Assembly: GCA_021648425.1 (NCBI GenBank)
Contig: JAKISV010000146.1
Coordinates: forward strand, 1 to 6,731
Origin: Rhizobiaceae bacterium
Lineage (GTDB): Bacteria > Pseudomonadota > Alphaproteobacteria > Rhizobiales > Rhizobiaceae
DNA: 6,731 nucleotides
Reading direction: 5' to 3'
In this document: in pieces, positions 5,064-6,731 of the stretch
Position numbering within the stretch: position 1 is the stretch's first letter
Layout: the number at the start of each line of letters is the position of its first letter
Translations under genes and position numbers: made by a program
Notes under the pieces: generated by a model
Seen by the model: only the letters and a program-made list of their open reading frames with translations
Databases searched by the model: none
Told to the model about the DNA's origin: nothing

Positions 5064-5594
5064 ATGAAGAACACTGTTAGTAAATTCATCTCCGCAATTG
5101 CCATCGCATTGGCTTTTTCCATATTCGTTATGGCAAGCAGTGCCAGCGCGCAGACGCCAAACCGCATCAAGCAGTTTAAGGCCTGGGGCGCTTACAGCCA
5201 TCAAAGTGCAGCGGGAAAAATCTGCTATATTTTATCTATCCCGGTGAAAAAAGAGCCGGGCGACCGTGACCACGGCGATGTATTCTTTATGCTGTCACAG
5301 CATCCGGGGCAAAACGGAGCGCTGGAACCCCAGTTTACGGTTGGCTATCCGTTTCAGGAATCTTCAAAAGTCACGTTGAATATCGATGGCAAAACATTCA
5401 CTATGTTTACCAGGGGCTCGAATGCCTGGATGGAAAACCGGGCTGAAGAATCCCAGGTAATTGCAGCAATGCGAGCGGGTAAGGACATGGTGGTTTCCGG
5501 CTTCTCACGGCGCGGCACCAATACCAAATACACCTATTCTCTTGCCGGGGTTACGGCATCGCTGAAAGAAATTCAAAATTGTGCAGGATCCTGA
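5064..5594 (+). CDS. Invasion-associated locus B (IalB) family exported protein
   Basis: The 176-residue protein has a clear Sec signal peptide: KNTVSKF, a hydrophobic core at 8-24, then ASSASA with cleavage near residue 29. The mature part follows the IalB pattern found across Rhizobiales: FKAWGAYSH (38-46), GKICYILSIPVKKEPGD (51-67), DVFFMLSQHPGQ (72-83), VGYPFQESSKVTLNIDGK (93-110), MFTRGSNAWMEN (114-125), AAMRAGKDMVVSGFSRRG (134-151) and YTYSLAGVTASLKEI (156-170). C54 and C173 may form a disulphide. IalB was named for a Bartonella erythrocyte-invasion factor, but the family is widespread in free-living bacteria, so virulence is not implied; the role is probably periplasmic or outer-envelope. 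The start is ATG 5064, which places the signal peptide correctly. The only ribosome binding candidate, AGAAG at 5051-5055, is weak. An upstream TTG at 5004 would place the hairpin inside the coding region and is rejected. Confidence 0.9.
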   Translation: MKNTVSKFISAIAIALAFSIFVMASSASAQTPNRIKQFKAWGAYSHQSAAGKICYILSIPVKKEPGDRDHGDVFFMLSQHPGQNGALEPQFTVGYPFQESSKVTLNIDGKTFTMFTRGSNAWMENRAEESQVIAAMRAGKDMVVSGFSRRGTNTKYTYSLAGVTASLKEIQNCAGS

Positions 5595-5707
5595 TTGTAT
5601 GCACAATTGTATAAGCGCACTCAAATAACTGCACCTATGAAATAAAAACCGTGCGTGTTAGATGATGAATTGAATTTCAATATTGTCCTCAATAATATGT
5701 GAACCCC
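5595..5707. other. 113-bp gap between the IalB-family gene and rlmN
   Basis: It holds only short inverted repeats, such as TTGT-ATGC-ACAA near 5596 and ATTGAATTTCAAT near 5670. No convincing terminator, promoter or Shine-Dalgarno is visible. Whether rlmN is read through from the gene upstream or has its own promoter cannot be decided from this. Confidence 0.4.
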
Positions 5708-6731
5708 ATGGCATTGTCATTGGACCTTACCAACGCTTCCAGCAGACCTGCGCCTGATAATGTTCACGATGAAAAACCATCGCTGATTGGCCTTGGGCGT
5801 GAAGAATTGCGTCTGGCGCTTATTGAATTTGGCATTCCCGAAAAACAATCTAAAATGCGGGTTTCGCAATTGTGGCACTGGCTTTATGTGCGCGGGGTCA
5901 GTGATTTTTCCGCAATGGCCAATATATCCAAGGATATGCGTAGGTTGCTGGCTGAGAAATTCACGATAGCGCGGCCTGAAATTATAGAAGAACAAATTTC
6001 CAAAGACGGCACGCAAAAATGGCTATTGCGATTTCCTTCACGCGGGGCAGGGCGGCCGGTTGAGGTTGAAACGGTATATATTCCCGAAGAGGGGCGCGGC
6101 ACTTTGTGTTTGTCTTCGCAGGTGGGATGCACGCTCAATTGCAGCTTTTGCCACACCGGTACGCAGAAACTGGTGCGTAATCTGACAGCCGAAGAAATTG
6201 TTGCGCAATTGCTGGTGGCACGTGAGCGGCTGGGAGATTTCCCCCATATCGACACGCCGCAAGGGGCGATAGTGCCGGACGCCGGGCGCAAAGTTACCAA
6301 TATTGTGATGATGGGGATGGGTGAGCCGCTTTATAATTTTGACAATGTAAAAACCGCCCTGCTGATTGCCTCAGACCCGGAGGGGCTTTCACTGTCCAAG
6401 CGGCGCATTACGCTTTCCACTTCCGGCGTGGTGCCAAACATCAAGCGTACCGGTGAAGAAATCGGCGTGATGCTGGCGGTGTCACTGCATGCGGTGCGTG
6501 ATGAATTGCGCGATGAACTGGTGCCGATCAACAAAAAATATCCGCTGGCTGAGTTGATGGATTCCTGCCGAAATTACCCCAATGTCTCGAACGCCCGGCG
6601 CATTACGTTTGAATATGTGATGTTGAAAGACGTCAATGATTCGATGGAGGACGCGCGCGATCTGGTGAAATTGCTGAAAGGCGTTCATGCCAAAATTAAT
6701 CTTATTCCATTCAACCCCTGGCCTGGTTCAA
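5708..6731 (+). CDS. rlmN: 23S rRNA/tRNA adenine-C2 methyltransferase RlmN (3' end beyond window)
   Basis: RlmN is a radical-SAM enzyme that makes 2-methyladenosine at A2503 of 23S rRNA and A37 of some tRNAs. The 341 residues present start with an N-terminal accessory domain containing KMRVSQLWHWLYVRGV (49-64). The iron-sulphur motif CTLNCSFC follows, with C141, C145 and C148. C134 lies seven residues before the first of these, matching E. coli C118, which together with the C-terminal C355 is essential. MMGMGEPLYNFDNV, the segment RRITLSTSGVVPNIK, the SLHAVRDELRDELVPIN block and INLIPFNPWPG at the window edge are all standard. The reading frame is intact to base 6731, and the equivalent of C355 and the last 50-70 residues lie outside. 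The insertion DTPQGAIVPDAGRKVTN before MGMGEP is of the alphaproteobacterial type. The ATG at 5708 has no Shine-Dalgarno; in-frame GTG 5699 is the only other candidate before a stop at 5693. Confidence 0.96.
   Translation, partial: MALSLDLTNASSRPAPDNVHDEKPSLIGLGREELRLALIEFGIPEKQSKMRVSQLWHWLYVRGVSDFSAMANISKDMRRLLAEKFTIARPEIIEEQISKDGTQKWLLRFPSRGAGRPVEVETVYIPEEGRGTLCLSSQVGCTLNCSFCHTGTQKLVRNLTAEEIVAQLLVARERLGDFPHIDTPQGAIVPDAGRKVTNIVMMGMGEPLYNFDNVKTALLIASDPEGLSLSKRRITLSTSGVVPNIKRTGEEIGVMLAVSLHAVRDELRDELVPINKKYPLAELMDSCRNYPNVSNARRITFEYVMLKDVNDSMEDARDLVKLLKGVHAKINLIPFNPWPGS

Noticed and set aside
5884..6300. Minus-strand frame of 138 codons opposite rlmN
   Set aside because: The plus strand encodes an uninterrupted RlmN with all catalytic motifs.

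Overview
The window holds eight genes and part of a ninth. All belong to families widespread in Alphaproteobacteria, and the combination points to a Hyphomicrobiales (Rhizobiales-type) chromosome. The most telling members are DUF1223, DUF2794, an IalB-type secreted protein, an alphaproteobacterial-style RlmN, and a Bax inhibitor-1 gene preceded by what looks like the ybhL-type leader RNA. Base composition is moderate, clearly less GC-rich than soil rhizobia, so a marine or otherwise lower-GC member of the order is plausible. That taxonomic placement is inference from gene content. There are no insertion sequences, tRNAs, rRNAs, CRISPR arrays or phage genes; this is ordinary core-genome territory.

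Layout from left to right. Positions 152-928 (+) encode an exported thioredoxin-like DUF1223 protein with a TTG start. A 316-bp gap follows, containing an unexplained nested palindrome at 996-1119. Positions 1245-1640 (+) encode a DUF2794 protein, which converges tail to tail with a PAT/MnaT-type GNAT acetyltransferase (1661-2209, -). Next come a strong intrinsic terminator (2246-2281, -) and the seven-helix Bax inhibitor-1/YbhL membrane protein (2307-3044, -) with its leader RNA (3083-3129) and predicted promoter (3131-3159). A low-molecular-weight protein tyrosine phosphatase (3249-3719, -) is divergent, across 63 bp, from a YkvA/DUF1232 membrane protein (3783-4148, +). That gene is followed 9 bp later by a TrmH-family RNA methyltransferase (4158-4733, +). 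A 330-bp AT-rich gap carries two perfect hairpins just before an IalB-family secreted protein (5064-5594, +). The window ends inside rlmN (5708 to the edge, +), which is open at the right.

The genes do not form one pathway. Two recurring themes are RNA modification (the TrmH-like enzyme and RlmN) and the cell envelope or periplasm (DUF1223, YbhL, YkvA, IalB). Likely transcription units are DUF1223 alone or with DUF2794; the phosphatase alone; ybhL with its own leader and terminator; the GNAT gene; ykvA-trmH as an operon; and ialB, possibly with rlmN. I see no convincing new multi-gene system. The points most worth checking are the nested palindrome at 996-1119, the ybhL leader with a promoter placed so that transcription would begin at its first base, the paired hairpins ahead of ialB, and the Asp-to-Asn change in the YbhL proton/calcium-sensing region.
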